Of a stretch of DNA of 64,000 bases, positions 43,925 to 51,201 are shown piece by piece. Every line of letters begins with the position of its first letter. Within the stretch, counting starts at the first letter, position 1. The notes beneath the pieces were generated by a model that saw only the letters and a program-made list of their open reading frames with translations, was not told where the DNA came from and searched no databases. The translations under genes and the position numbers were made by a program. This stretch comes from Gammaproteobacteria bacterium MFB021 (GTDB lineage Bacteria; Pseudomonadota; Gammaproteobacteria; Pseudomonadales; Halomonadaceae): the NCBI GenBank assembly GCA_000737985.1, contig JNVT01000101.1:1-64000 (forward strand), read 5' to 3'.

Positions 43925-44632
43925 TCAGGCGGCAATTTCTGACTGCTGGCTGACCACATCCAGTAGCCGGGCGCGGGCCTTCTCCGCCGATCGCTCCAGT
44001 GCCTTGCGTGTACCGAACACCTCGCGAGCAGAGACCGGGCGCCACTGCCTGAAGCGATTCCGCTGGCGGCTGGCACTGAAAGTCGGGGCCAGCGACCAGT
44101 CGGCGCGGCGCAGCGACCACTCCTCTGCCCCCCAGCCGCCAAACGCCGGCCACCCCAGGCGCTGCAGCACGATCAGCTGAGCGTCACGAACCTGCGCCAG
44201 GGTCAGCCCTCGGTGGCCACCCTTGATCGCCTCGATTCGCTCGCGGTCGCCCAGCACCGGACGCACCCACGGCTGCCCGGGTATCGCATACCCCGCCAGC
44301 AGCACGGCCATCCGCTGCCGTTCCGTGAGATGCGCCAGCAGCGCCTGCGCCATCGACCGCCAGCGGCAGGCATGCCGATAACGTTCCGCGGCCTCCATCA
44401 CATGATCAACCCGGCCGGTGACCTCGCCGCGCCCCTCGCCCATGCCCGCCAACGGGCTGACTTTGTGATGCCCCAGGTTGAGGTGCCGGTAGTCCAGCCG
44501 CCACTCGATCTCGACCTCGATCAGCTCATCGAGACAGCGGCGCAGCGCCCGGGCACGCAGCGTGCTGCCCTCCGGCTCGCGCCTGATTAACGCCAGCAGT
44601 TGATTGATCCCCATCAGCTCCAATTGCCGCAT
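43925..44632 (-). CDS. Last gene of the early-left operon, candidate late regulator
   Basis: A 235-residue basic protein. The C-terminal third is Arg/Trp-rich (EWSLRRADWSLAPTFSASRQRNRFRQWRPVSAREVFGTRKALERSAEKARARLLD), which fits nucleic acid binding. Position at the end of the replication operon and just before the late genes is the place of lambda Q-type antiterminators. I do not recognise Q motifs, so this role is inference from position. Confidence 0.55.
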   Translation of the reverse strand: MRQLELMGINQLLALIRREPEGSTLRARALRRCLDELIEVEIEWRLDYRHLNLGHHKVSPLAGMGEGRGEVTGRVDHVMEAAERYRHACRWRSMAQALLAHLTERQRMAVLLAGYAIPGQPWVRPVLGDRERIEAIKGGHRGLTLAQVRDAQLIVLQRLGWPAFGGWGAEEWSLRRADWSLAPTFSASRQRNRFRQWRPVSAREVFGTRKALERSAEKARARLLDVVSQQSEIAA

Positions 44633-44655
44633 GCTCTCCCCCTATCCCCTGGTTC

Positions 44656-44729
44656 TTTACCACTCCGAGCCCAAGCCTTTACCACTTGGCGCCAGAGCCT
44701 TTACCACTCAGGTCTGATCCGTTACCACT
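44656..44729. repeat. Four 22-bp spaced repeats at the VRR-NUC stop codon
   Basis: Nonamers of the form (T/G)TTACCACT begin at 44656, 44678, 44700 and 44721, spaced 22, 22 and 21 bp. The last contains the VRR-NUC stop codon (TAA on the minus strand, within AAGTGGTAA). The array fills the gap to the next gene. Confidence 0.85.
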
Positions 44730-45201
44730 TCGTGCCGTGCGGCATGGCCTCGCGCCGCTCGATGACCGTCGGCGCCCACCCGGCGTACTCCCGTAGCACC
44801 GCCTTGGCCTCCTCCAGTCCGCGCGCCAGCACCGCGCAGTAGCCGCGGTGATCGGCTTTTTCCAGCCACTCGCGCTGACTAGCAGCCGTGGCGGCGTGAT
44901 TCGGCGGCGTCGCCTTGAACTCAACGTAGAGCCCGAGCCAGCCGCCGCGCCCTTCCATCACGACCAGGTCGGAGACACCCGAGCGCACGCCCTGGCGCTT
45001 GAGGTCCGCCGCCGTCTTCTTGTTGCGCTGCCCGCCATTCGGCACGTGATAGATCACGTCGTAGAGATCACCCACCGGCATGCCGCGCTGCTGCTCGCCG
45101 AACAGCCAGCGGATCAGCACCATCTGCTCGATGCCCTCATGGTCGACCCGCGGCGCCCGGGGCGCCCGCGCTGGTCGGCGGCGAGTAGACGGGGCGGTCA
45201 T
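44722..45201 (-). CDS. VRR-NUC domain nuclease
   Basis: A 159-residue nuclease of the VRR-NUC type. Pattern: EGIEQMVLIRWLFGEQ, VPNGGQRNKKTAADLKRQGVRSGVSDLVVMEGRGGWLGLYVEFKA (catalytic D-...-E-x-K), ASQREWLEKADHRGY and a final KW. Such phage enzymes act as structure-specific or Holliday-junction nucleases in replication and recombination. Start at 45201 overlaps the next gene upstream by four bases. Confidence 0.9.
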   Translation of the reverse strand: MTAPSTRRRPARAPRAPRVDHEGIEQMVLIRWLFGEQQRGMPVGDLYDVIYHVPNGGQRNKKTAADLKRQGVRSGVSDLVVMEGRGGWLGLYVEFKATPPNHAATAASQREWLEKADHRGYCAVLARGLEEAKAVLREYAGWAPTVIERREAMPHGTKW

Positions 45202-45344
45202 TGCGGCACCCCAGCGATACGGATCGCCAGCACCGCCAGAGACACCATCACCGCAGCCGCCAGCCAATTGCCGGTGATCAGCACCCCATAGAACGACTGG
45301 CAGAGCGCAATGCCAGCCAGAACCAGCAGAATCTTGTCCTCCAT
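45198..45344 (-). CDS. Small membrane protein, 48 residues
   Basis: MEDKILLVLAGIALCQSFYG and WLAAAVMVSLAVLAIRIAG form two membrane segments. The ATG at 45344 is in a TGATG overlap with the gene before, with AAGGG upstream. No family recognised; tightly packed in the replication operon. Confidence 0.6.
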   Translation of the reverse strand: MEDKILLVLAGIALCQSFYGVLITGNWLAAAVMVSLAVLAIRIAGVPQ

Positions 45345-45631
45345 CACCCTTGCCCTCCCTCGGCCTGGCGCGGGGCACAGCTGACATTCCGTGCCGTGTC
45401 GCGCAGCACCTCCGCCACTTGGGCACCGGTGTACGGGCCCGGGCGCTCCTCGAAAATCTGGGCAATCTTCTCGGACAGCTCGCTCTCGTGCCGGATCATC
45501 TCCTCTTCGATCAGCGCCATCATGCCCAGGCTGGCCTGCTGCTTGAGCACGTACTGCTGGGACTGCGAGCTGTCGGCATCTTCCATCCACAAGCCATTGC
45601 CCATCGGGCGTAGTGTCAGAACGTCATCCAT
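45344..45631 (-). CDS. Hypothetical early protein
   Basis: A 95-residue acidic helical protein (YVLKQQASLGMMALIEEEMIRHESELSEKIAQIFEERPG) with the C-terminal YTGAQVAEVLRDTARNVSC. Starts in a TGATG overlap with the upstream gene. No family recognised. Confidence 0.6.
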   Translation of the reverse strand: MDDVLTLRPMGNGLWMEDADSSQSQQYVLKQQASLGMMALIEEEMIRHESELSEKIAQIFEERPGPYTGAQVAEVLRDTARNVSCAPRQAEGGQG

Positions 45632-45912
45632 CACCCTCTCCTCGCCTGCCGGCGTGCCCAGCGTTGGTAGTCGGCCACGATGCGGTCGAGCATCTGGCGC
45701 GCTTGGTCGTTCGTGTCGAGCTCCCGGCGGCTCTCGATGCCGCATGCATACCGGATGAACTCCGCGGCGTCCTGCTCATCGTGCGTGCCGTCCGGCAGCT
45801 GCTCGAGCGTCAGTCCCTCGCGGTGACGGCGGCGATGGTCGAGATAGAGCCGGAACTGCGGATTGGTGCCGATCAGCGCCGCGCGGGCGGCTTGGGTGTC
45901 TGTGCGTCTCAT
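45631..45912 (-). CDS. Hypothetical early protein
   Basis: A 93-residue basic helical protein (LYLDHRRRHREGLTLEQLPDGTHDEQDAAEFIRYACG... MLDRIVADYQRWARRQARRG). Start overlaps the previous stop (ATGA). No family recognised. Confidence 0.6.
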   Translation of the reverse strand: MRRTDTQAARAALIGTNPQFRLYLDHRRRHREGLTLEQLPDGTHDEQDAAEFIRYACGIESRRELDTNDQARQMLDRIVADYQRWARRQARRG

Positions 45913-46073
45913 TGGCCCACCCCGTCAGCGCGGCGGCGGCTCATGCAGTGGCAGCAGTACGGCTCGCCCGGGTCGTAGCACATCGCGCCGCGGGCCTGGC
46001 CACACAGGCCGCAATGGCGCCGGGCTGGCCCACGCCGGCGCCGCGGGCGGTTGTAGCGTGTGGATCGGGTCAC
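45909..46073 (-). CDS. Small zinc-finger-like protein
   Basis: A 54-residue product that starts at a GTG overlapping the previous stop (GTGA). Basic start (RYNRPRRRRGPARR), then CGLCG at residue 21 and YCCHC at residue 39, a possible four-cysteine zinc site. Supported by the overlap pattern and cysteine spacing only. Confidence 0.5.
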   Translation of the reverse strand: MTRSTRYNRPRRRRGPARRHCGLCGQARGAMCYDPGEPYCCHCMSRRRADGVGQ

Positions 46074-46303
46074 TGGATCACCTCCAGGTGCTCGGGAGCG
46101 ATGATCACGCGGTAAGGGCCGACGACACCGGGATGCCAGCAGATCCAGATGTCGCGGCCGGCGCGCCGAACGAGGCCGGCTGCATTCCGATAGCGACAGC
46201 CCTCCTCGACAAGCTCATCCGTGATGACCTCACCGCTGTAGTCGGTGTCGGTGGATCGGCAACGCTGGCCCGGGCCTGTGGGCTGCAGGGCGGCGAAACT
46301 CAT
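46070..46303 (-). CDS. Hypothetical early protein
   Basis: A 77-residue product: MSFAALQPTGPGQRCR, then CRYRNAAGLVRRAGRDIWICWHPGVVGPYRVIIAPEHLEVI, a small strand-rich fold like an SH3-type or KOW-like barrel. GGAGG lies eight bases upstream of the ATG at 46303. No family recognised. Confidence 0.6.
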   Translation of the reverse strand: MSFAALQPTGPGQRCRSTDTDYSGEVITDELVEEGCRYRNAAGLVRRAGRDIWICWHPGVVGPYRVIIAPEHLEVIQ

Positions 46304-46455
46304 ACGCAGTACCTCCGGCCACGGTAGTGCGGGCGATTGCGCGAGAGCTGGCAGTCGACGCACGACGGCAGCACCTCGCCCTGGCGCTTCATCTTGCCCA
46401 GCGTCTTGAACTCCCGGCAGGTCGGGCACTGGATGCGGGTCGGGGCTCGTCTCAT
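46300..46455 (-). CDS. Small zinc-finger protein
   Basis: A 51-residue product with CPTC near residue 10 and CVDC near residue 32, followed by a basic C-terminus, consistent with one zinc ribbon. The ATG overlaps the stop of the BRO-N gene (TGATG). No family recognised. Confidence 0.55.
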   Translation of the reverse strand: MRRAPTRIQCPTCREFKTLGKMKRQGEVLPSCVDCQLSRNRPHYRGRRYCV

Positions 46456-47246
46456 CACGCCGCGGCCTCCTGCAGCACAGTAGCGACCGACTCCGGCCAC
46501 TTGAGCTGCTGCACCGGCGTGCCGTCGCCGTGCTTCTTGCCGGTATCCATCATCCGGCCGCCAGCGGCACGGCCACGCTCAGTCATCACCCAGCAGGCCT
46601 TGCCTTTAGCGTCTCGCTCCTGGCGCTGGTAGCCCAGGTCGCGCAGCGTGCGATTGACGGCGATAGCGCTCATGTCCAGCGGCAGGCCAAGGTCGGTTGG
46701 CGTGAGATAGCGCTCATTGATCGGGCTCAGCAGGTGGGTGGCACCCAGCTCGGCGAGCAGGTCGACCCCGGTGCGGCGTACCACCGCCTGATTGACCGAG
46801 AGCATCCGCATGTTGTCGTCGAGACCGAATGCCCGGGCGGCGCCGTCCAGCGCGCTGGCGATGGCCGAGGCCCGGGCGATGTCCGGCAGCTGATCGTTTG
46901 CCGCCGGCGCCTGGGTGGTGGGTGCCTCGTAGCGCCCATGTCGGCGGATCGCTGGCAGCACCTCCTCGAAGACCCACGCCTCGAAGCGCTCGGCGCTCGG
47001 CAGCTTGCTCTTCACGATCAGGCGATAGACGTCCGGCTCGCGAATCACGCTGAACGCCTGCACACCGCTCACCGTGGGGATGTCCCGTTTCAGGACACCC
47101 CTGCAATGGTCCTGGATCGCCTTTGTCGGGCGGGCGTAGCCCAGCGCGGCGGCGATGTCTCGGGCGACGAACAGGGTATCGCCGTCGTCAGCCTCAACGA
47201 CGCGCACCTGCTGGCAGTCGAACTCGAACGGAATCAGTTGCGTCAT
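46455..47246 (-). CDS. BRO-N domain protein in the replication operon
   Basis: A 263-residue protein. Residues 1-105 are a BRO-N domain (IPFEFDCQQVRVVEADDGDTLFVARDIAAALGYARP, FSVIREPDVYRLIVKSKLPSAERFEAWVFEEVLPAIRRHG). The C-terminal half is different from that of the antirepressor at 25930 and ends LGYQRQERDAKGKACWVMTERGRAAGG, a winged-helix-like anti-repressor module. It may act on the phage repressor or on host transcription. Start ATG chosen for GGGAGGG seven bases upstream. Confidence 0.85.
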   Translation of the reverse strand: MTQLIPFEFDCQQVRVVEADDGDTLFVARDIAAALGYARPTKAIQDHCRGVLKRDIPTVSGVQAFSVIREPDVYRLIVKSKLPSAERFEAWVFEEVLPAIRRHGRYEAPTTQAPAANDQLPDIARASAIASALDGAARAFGLDDNMRMLSVNQAVVRRTGVDLLAELGATHLLSPINERYLTPTDLGLPLDMSAIAVNRTLRDLGYQRQERDAKGKACWVMTERGRAAGGRMMDTGKKHGDGTPVQQLKWPESVATVLQEAAA

Positions 47247-47248
47247 GC

Positions 47249-48010
47249 TCACGCCCTCCCCGTGGCGGCTTTCAACATCGCCAGCCCCTGGCTGGCATTC
47301 ATGCGGTGCGGCAGGCCCGCGGCCTCCGCCTGCTGCTGGGCGGCCTCGCGGCTGGCGCGCTCGGCCAACTCGGCACGGTTGCGGGTGCCGTCGCTCTCGA
47401 TCAGCCCCTGGGCCGCCAACGGCTGGCCCGCCATCACCCGGTTGACCAGGGCGCCGTACTCGCGGCTGAAACGCTTCTCCAGGCGGGCGCGGACGCTCTG
47501 CGCCGTGGTCCCGTGGATCTCGCGCCAGCCGATCGCCTGCCCCGCCATGCGCACGGCTTCGTGGCTCCAGCGCCAGCCCGACGGGTCGTGGCAGTGGGCG
47601 CAGGCCTCACGCCATGCCGCGTCGACCGCCGGCAGCCCGACGTCTTCCGGCCGTGGCTCGCACATGGCGGCGAATGCTGCCGGCTGCGGTGGCCAAGCCG
47701 TGTCGCCGGAACGGGCCGCGTCTCGGATCTCACCACGCAGCCGATGGAAACCACGCTCGAGATGGCCGATGGCCAGGTGCGCCAACTCAGCCCCCCACAC
47801 GCCTTGCTCGTCGAATTCGCCCCACTGCTTCTCGAACTTCGCCCCGTAGAGATTCCGCATACCGTCGAACAGCGCATCGACGACATCAGGGGTAGCGGTG
47901 CCATTGCCCATCGTGTGGACGCTCTCCGCGCTGCCGCTCGGCTTCTGCTGCTGCCCTGGCCTCGGCAGCTGTGCGACGGCGTGAGGGAGTACGTTGGCGG
48001 CCGTTTGCAT
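47249..48010 (-). CDS. Replication protein P-like, candidate helicase loader
   Basis: A 253-residue protein directly after the initiator gene, overlapping its 3' end by 125 bases. Segments VVDALFDGMRNLYGAKFEKQWGE and HLERGFHRLRGEIRDAARSGDTAWPPQPAAFAAMCEP resemble lambda P-type proteins, which load DnaB at the origin. GGAGGT precedes the ATG at 48010. Assignment rests on pattern plus position. Confidence 0.75.
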   Translation of the reverse strand: MQTAANVLPHAVAQLPRPGQQQKPSGSAESVHTMGNGTATPDVVDALFDGMRNLYGAKFEKQWGEFDEQGVWGAELAHLAIGHLERGFHRLRGEIRDAARSGDTAWPPQPAAFAAMCEPRPEDVGLPAVDAAWREACAHCHDPSGWRWSHEAVRMAGQAIGWREIHGTTAQSVRARLEKRFSREYGALVNRVMAGQPLAAQGLIESDGTRNRAELAERASREAAQQQAEAAGLPHRMNASQGLAMLKAATGRA

Positions 48011-48809
48011 GGGCGGCACCTCCGGTCGGTTGCGGTTGGGATTGAGCGAAGCGCTGGTCGCGGCGCAGCCAGTCGACGAGCTTGGTCGTCCAGGCCATGG
48101 CGCCGTAGCGGCGGCCACTGTCGGCGTGGTGAGCGGTGAAGCTGGCGAGCTGGGCATCCGCCGGCTGGGTGTCCACCGGCAGGCCGGCACGCTGGCACGC
48201 CGCGGCGAAGTGTTGCGGGTCTGGCTGCCAGTCGAGCGTCATCGGGAACTGTCGGGCAGTGGACGCCAGCGGCTGGCCGTCGTCGGCGAACTGCTGAGCG
48301 TGATCGAGCGGCCCGCCCGCGATGTGTGTGTTGGGGTTAGGATCATTGGTATCTTGATTCGTCGGAGATTTTTCCGACCCTGGCGCGGAGATTTTTCCGA
48401 CCCCGCTCGGAGATTTTTCCGAGGTCGGATATTTTTCCGACCCTTGCGAATCGGCCGCCCTATTGAGGGTCGGAGATTTTTCCGACCCCGCCTTCGGCGC
48501 CCCGCGGTTCCAAGTCTTGCCCTTCTCCGTGAGCCGCATGTAGGTGCGGTTGTCGCAGCTGGTGATCTGGATCACACCCAGCACCGCCAGCTGCTTCATG
48601 AGCCGATAGGCGGTGTCCTGCTTATCGGTCAGCAGCGGCAGCTCGGCGACCACCTTCGACTTGCTCACGTTGTAGAACGTTTGCCCGTCGAGCTGGCGCG
48701 CGTCGGCCCAGGTCGGAACCTGGTGCAGGAACGCGAACAGCATCGCCTGCTGCGCATTGAGCCCCCACTCCACGGCGCGGGCCTGATTGATGGCGACGAG
48801 GTATTGCAT
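47886..48809 (-). CDS. Replication initiator O-like with DnaT-type domain
   Basis: A 307-residue protein. N-terminal ~95 residues are a winged-helix domain (AMLFAFLHQVPTWADARQL, YRLMKQLAVLGVIQITSCDNRTYMRLTEKG). Residues 105-160 are low-complexity and repeat the peptide SEKSP/SEKYP; they are encoded by the origin iterons. A DnaT-like domain follows (FPMTLDWQPDPQHFAAACQRAGLP ... YGAMAWTTKLVDWLRRD). It should bind its own coding region and start replication, as lambda O does. Confidence 0.85.
   Translation of the reverse strand: MQYLVAINQARAVEWGLNAQQAMLFAFLHQVPTWADARQLDGQTFYNVSKSKVVAELPLLTDKQDTAYRLMKQLAVLGVIQITSCDNRTYMRLTEKGKTWNRGAPKAGSEKSPTLNRAADSQGSEKYPTSEKSPSGVGKISAPGSEKSPTNQDTNDPNPNTHIAGGPLDHAQQFADDGQPLASTARQFPMTLDWQPDPQHFAAACQRAGLPVDTQPADAQLASFTAHHADSGRRYGAMAWTTKLVDWLRRDQRFAQSQPQPTGGAAHANGRQRTPSRRRTAAEARAAAEAERQRGERPHDGQWHRYP
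48363..48485. other. Replication origin iterons inside the initiator gene
   Basis: Five copies of the palindromic 15-mer CGGAGATTTTTCCGA (copy 4 with T for G) at 48363, 48386, 48408, 48426 and 48471. This is the AT-rich, repeated core expected for a lambdoid origin. Confidence 0.9.
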
Positions 48810-49147
48810 CAGCTCACCCGTGCATCGAACGCGGGCAGCGGCACGCCGGCCGGGAGCTCGATACCCAACGCCAGCGCCAGAAACCGCTCCGCCTCGCGGG
48901 TGTGGTAGCTGATCGTCTTCGCCCGGCGGGCCTCGGCCGCGGCGTCGAACGGCTTGGCGCGGCGCATCAGCTCCGCGGTGGCCGCGTGATAGCGCGCGCC
49001 GGCGTGGGCCAGCTCCAGCCGGCGCTTCGCTTCGTCCATCGGGCGCTCGCCGGACAGCTCGGCGCGCAGGCGATTGATGCGGCTGATCTCGTCCGAGAGG
49101 TCACTGGTCAGCCAGCTCGAATAGCTGGGCTTCGTGTTCTTGGTCAT
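48809..49147 (-). CDS. Hypothetical early protein
   Basis: A 112-residue helical protein (SSWLTSDLSDEISRINRLRAELSGERPMDEAKRRLELAHAGARYHAATAELMRRAKPF). Located between Cro and the initiator, where lambdoid phages carry CII-type or accessory genes; no CII similarity seen. Its last base overlaps the initiator start. Confidence 0.6.
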   Translation of the reverse strand: MTKNTKPSYSSWLTSDLSDEISRINRLRAELSGERPMDEAKRRLELAHAGARYHAATAELMRRAKPFDAAAEARRAKTISYHTREAERFLALALGIELPAGVPLPAFDARVS

Positions 49148-49184
49148 GATGTGCTCCCCGCCCCTGTATGAATGTTCACCCCCG

Positions 49185-49469
49185 TCAGGAGGCAGCTTCC
49201 GAGCTATTGGCTTGGGTAGACTGGGAACCAGAAGAGGCTTGCGAGCAGTCGAGTTCTGGCCACATCACGTGCCAGTCGTCAGGGCGTAGCTGTTGTCGAG
49301 TGGCAGCACCGTTTGTGGCTTTCTCGATCAGGGCCGCCGTACCGACAGACGCTGTCTTGTGGCCGTAGCCGATCAGGCGAAGGTAGGGCCGGGTCGTGCC
49401 GGTGTCGGCGACCTGCTGGTCGGTGGCGCTCTTCAGCCAGACGAGCAGGCCTTCAATGCGTGTCTTCAT
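49185..49469 (-). CDS. Cro/YdaS-like repressor
   Basis: A 94-residue protein with a Cro-type helix-turn-helix: LLVWLKSATDQQVADTGTTRPYLRLIGYGHKTASVGTAALIEKATNG, followed by a Trp-containing strand (DDWHVMWPEL). Divergent from the CI-type gene across an operator region. First gene of the early-left operon; it should compete with CI for the 14-bp operators. Confidence 0.8.
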   Translation of the reverse strand: MKTRIEGLLVWLKSATDQQVADTGTTRPYLRLIGYGHKTASVGTAALIEKATNGAATRQQLRPDDWHVMWPELDCSQASSGSQSTQANSSEAAS

Positions 49470-49496
49470 CGGTGGCTCCAGTAAGAAACGCCACCA

Positions 49497-49553
49497 TGAT
49501 TACCCATGGGTAATGGTCAAATCAACACCCACAGGGAATTTACCTGTGAGTAA
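49497..49553. promoter_or_regulatory. CI/Cro operators and Cro promoter
   Basis: TTACCCATGGGTAA (49500-49513, perfect palindrome) and TTACCTGTGAGTAA (49540-49553), with a weaker site between. On the minus strand TTGATT (49525-49520), a 17-base spacer and TAATCA (49502-49497) form the promoter for cro and replication genes; the first operator covers its -10 element. Confidence 0.8.
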
Positions 49554-49573
49554 AGAGCGCGGAAGATTCCCGC

Positions 49574-50350
49574 ATGGACATCTACGACATTCGCCGCAGC
49601 AACCTGCTGGCCCTGCTGAAAGAGCGTTTCGGTGGGAACAAATCCAGACTGGCCGACGCCATTGACCGGCAGCCAAGCTACATCTCACGATGCCTATCTG
49701 ACGGCGCCCACCGGAAACGGATCGGCGAGGACTTCGCTCGACACGTCGAAGACCTGCTGGGTCTCGCCCCCCGTTGGTTGGACGAGCTCGAGCACGGGCA
49801 GCCGAATGCAGAGCCCGGGGACAAAGGTGTGCCGGAAGCTATAGGTAAGCCTGAATCTGACAACGAGCTGACCTTTACCGAAAACGTGGACCCCTGGGAT
49901 CACTCCAGGCCACTGGCAGATGACGAGGTAGAGATTCCGCTCTTCCGAGAGGTAGCACTGTCTGGCGGCGGAGGCCGCATGCAGGTGGTTGAGAACAACG
50001 GGGCGACTCTGCGCTTCAAGCGCAGCACCCTAAGGAGCGCTGGGGTGTCGAAGGAGTCTGCAGCATGTGCATTCGTTGAAGGCAGCAGCATGGAGCCCAT
50101 ACTGCCTGACGGGGCGTCAGTGGGAGTGGACACCGCTGATAAGCAGATCAAGAACGGGAAAATGTATGCCATCGACCATGATGGGTTGCTTCGCGTGAAA
50201 TTTCTCTATCGGCTACCTGGCGGAGGGCTTCGCATCCGCAGCGCAAACCCCGATAAGATCGAACATCCCGACGAGGATCTTGGCCCGGACTGGCCGGAGC
50301 AGGTCAACGTCATCGGCAAGGTTTTCTGGTATAGCGTTCTGCTCCACTAG
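49574..50350 (+). CDS. CI-type repressor with S24 (LexA-like) peptidase domain
   Basis: A 258-residue prophage repressor. N-terminal HTH (LALLKERFGGNKSRLADAIDRQPSYISRCLSDG), hinge around residues 80-115, then an S24 domain with the Ser of EGSSMEPILPDG (about residue 172) and the Lys of LLRVKFLYR (about residue 209). RecA-stimulated self-cleavage, probably near VALSGGGG, would induce the prophage. It lies between two operator clusters and ends at an intrinsic terminator. Confidence 0.92.
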   Translation: MDIYDIRRSNLLALLKERFGGNKSRLADAIDRQPSYISRCLSDGAHRKRIGEDFARHVEDLLGLAPRWLDELEHGQPNAEPGDKGVPEAIGKPESDNELTFTENVDPWDHSRPLADDEVEIPLFREVALSGGGGRMQVVENNGATLRFKRSTLRSAGVSKESAACAFVEGSSMEPILPDGASVGVDTADKQIKNGKMYAIDHDGLLRVKFLYRLPGGGLRIRSANPDKIEHPDEDLGPDWPEQVNVIGKVFWYSVLLH

Positions 50351-50380
50351 GGCCGCCCCAGGGATGATCGGAAGAAATCA

Positions 50381-50403
50381 CCCGCCGCTGAGGCGGGTTT
50401 TTT
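50381..50403 (+). terminator. Intrinsic terminator of the repressor gene
   Basis: CCCGCC-GCTGA-GGCGGG followed by six T residues, 31 bases after the repressor stop codon. Confidence 0.92.
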
Positions 50404-50422
50404 GTGCCTGCTTGAAATTTCA

Positions 50423-50493
50423 TTACCCAAGGGTATTGACCAAGCGGTTACCCATGGGTAATAGTTACCTCAAGACATCACCACCTTGGGTAA
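50423..50493 (+). promoter_or_regulatory. Early-right promoter with repressor operators
   Basis: TTGACC (50436-50441), 17 bases, TAATAG (50459-50464). The perfect operator TTACCCATGGGTAA (50448-50461) lies across the spacer and -10; TTACCCAAGGGTAT (50423-50436) lies at the -35 element, and a half-site GGGTAA ends at 50493. The same operator occurs on the other side of the repressor gene. Confidence 0.85.
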
Positions 50494-50497
50494 CGAC

Positions 50498-50911
50498 ATG
50501 CAGCAGGTTCTCCATACCAATCAAACGATCAATGCCTTCGGCTATCGCTGCCAGGTAGGAAAACGCGCCCAAGGCCTCCCCACCGCCAATCAGGCCTTTG
50601 TCATCGCGGGTATTGCTGCCGGCATGACTCAGAAAGAGATCGCCAAAGCTCGCGGCGTTTCTCCCGCGACCGTCAAAAGCACAGTGGAAGCGATCTACTT
50701 CACCCTTCGAGCCCAGCGAGCCACGGAAGCTGTCGCCCAGGCTATGCGGCGCACGTGGATCGCCCCGCTGCTGCTGGCGCTCACGATCAGCGCCATCTCG
50801 CCGGACGTGCACATGCAGCGGCTGCGCTCCAGCGGCGGCCGCCAGACGATCAGCATCACGAAGCTCAGCCGCCGCCAGGAGAGCCACGACCTGGCCGGGG
50901 TGGCCGCATGA
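50498..50911 (+). CDS. LuxR-type helix-turn-helix protein
   Basis: A 137-residue protein. Residues 25-75 form a GerE/LuxR-type HTH (GLPTANQAFVIAGIAAGMTQKEIAKARGVSPATVKSTVEAIYFTL). A hydrophobic segment (WIAPLLLALTISAIS) and a basic end follow. It is the first gene of the early-right operon and could be a transcription activator in the place of CII. No receiver domain. The ATG at 50498 has only a weak ribosome site (GGGTAAC), which is also part of the operator. Confidence 0.75.
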   Translation: MQQVLHTNQTINAFGYRCQVGKRAQGLPTANQAFVIAGIAAGMTQKEIAKARGVSPATVKSTVEAIYFTLRAQRATEAVAQAMRRTWIAPLLLALTISAISPDVHMQRLRSSGGRQTISITKLSRRQESHDLAGVAA

Positions 50912-51201
50912 GCCTCAAGACCTTCTGCTACCCGGCGCACCAGATCGTCGCCGTCTACGACGAGCAGCTCTGCACCAACGGCGAGCTCGACCTCGGCGTG
51001 CAGTACATGGGCCGCCTGCGTGAATGGGGAGCGCCCGCCAGCGGCTACCGCCCGGCGCTATTCCTGCCGGCCAAGCAGCGCATCGTTGTCATCACCGATA
51101 AGTGCTTCGGCCGCGAGATCAACGCCCGCGCCTGGGTCGCCGACCAGATCCGCCTGATCGCCATCTCCCGCAAACGCAAGGAGGACTCCGCATGCGCCTG
51201 A
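50908..51201 (+). CDS. Hypothetical early protein
   Basis: A 97-residue protein starting in an ATGA overlap. Strand-rich (MSLKTFCYPAHQIVAVYDEQLCTNGELDLGVQYMGRLREWG), basic C-terminus (IAISRKRKED). No family recognised. GGCCGGGGTGG-type purine stretch upstream gives a weak ribosome site. Confidence 0.6.
   Translation: MSLKTFCYPAHQIVAVYDEQLCTNGELDLGVQYMGRLREWGAPASGYRPALFLPAKQRIVVITDKCFGREINARAWVADQIRLIAISRKRKEDSACA

Noticed and set aside
43925-44632. Firm call of a Q antiterminator
   Set aside because: Only position and basic C-terminus support it; no family motif recognised, so it is left as a candidate.
44656-44729. Complete insertion sequence
   Set aside because: No transposase gene or opposite terminal repeat near either repeat array, so only a possible remnant can be proposed.
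48363-48485. Possible CRISPR-like array
   Set aside because: Repeats are 15 bp, palindromic, inside a coding gene and have spacers of only 3-30 bp; they are origin iterons. No cas gene is present.
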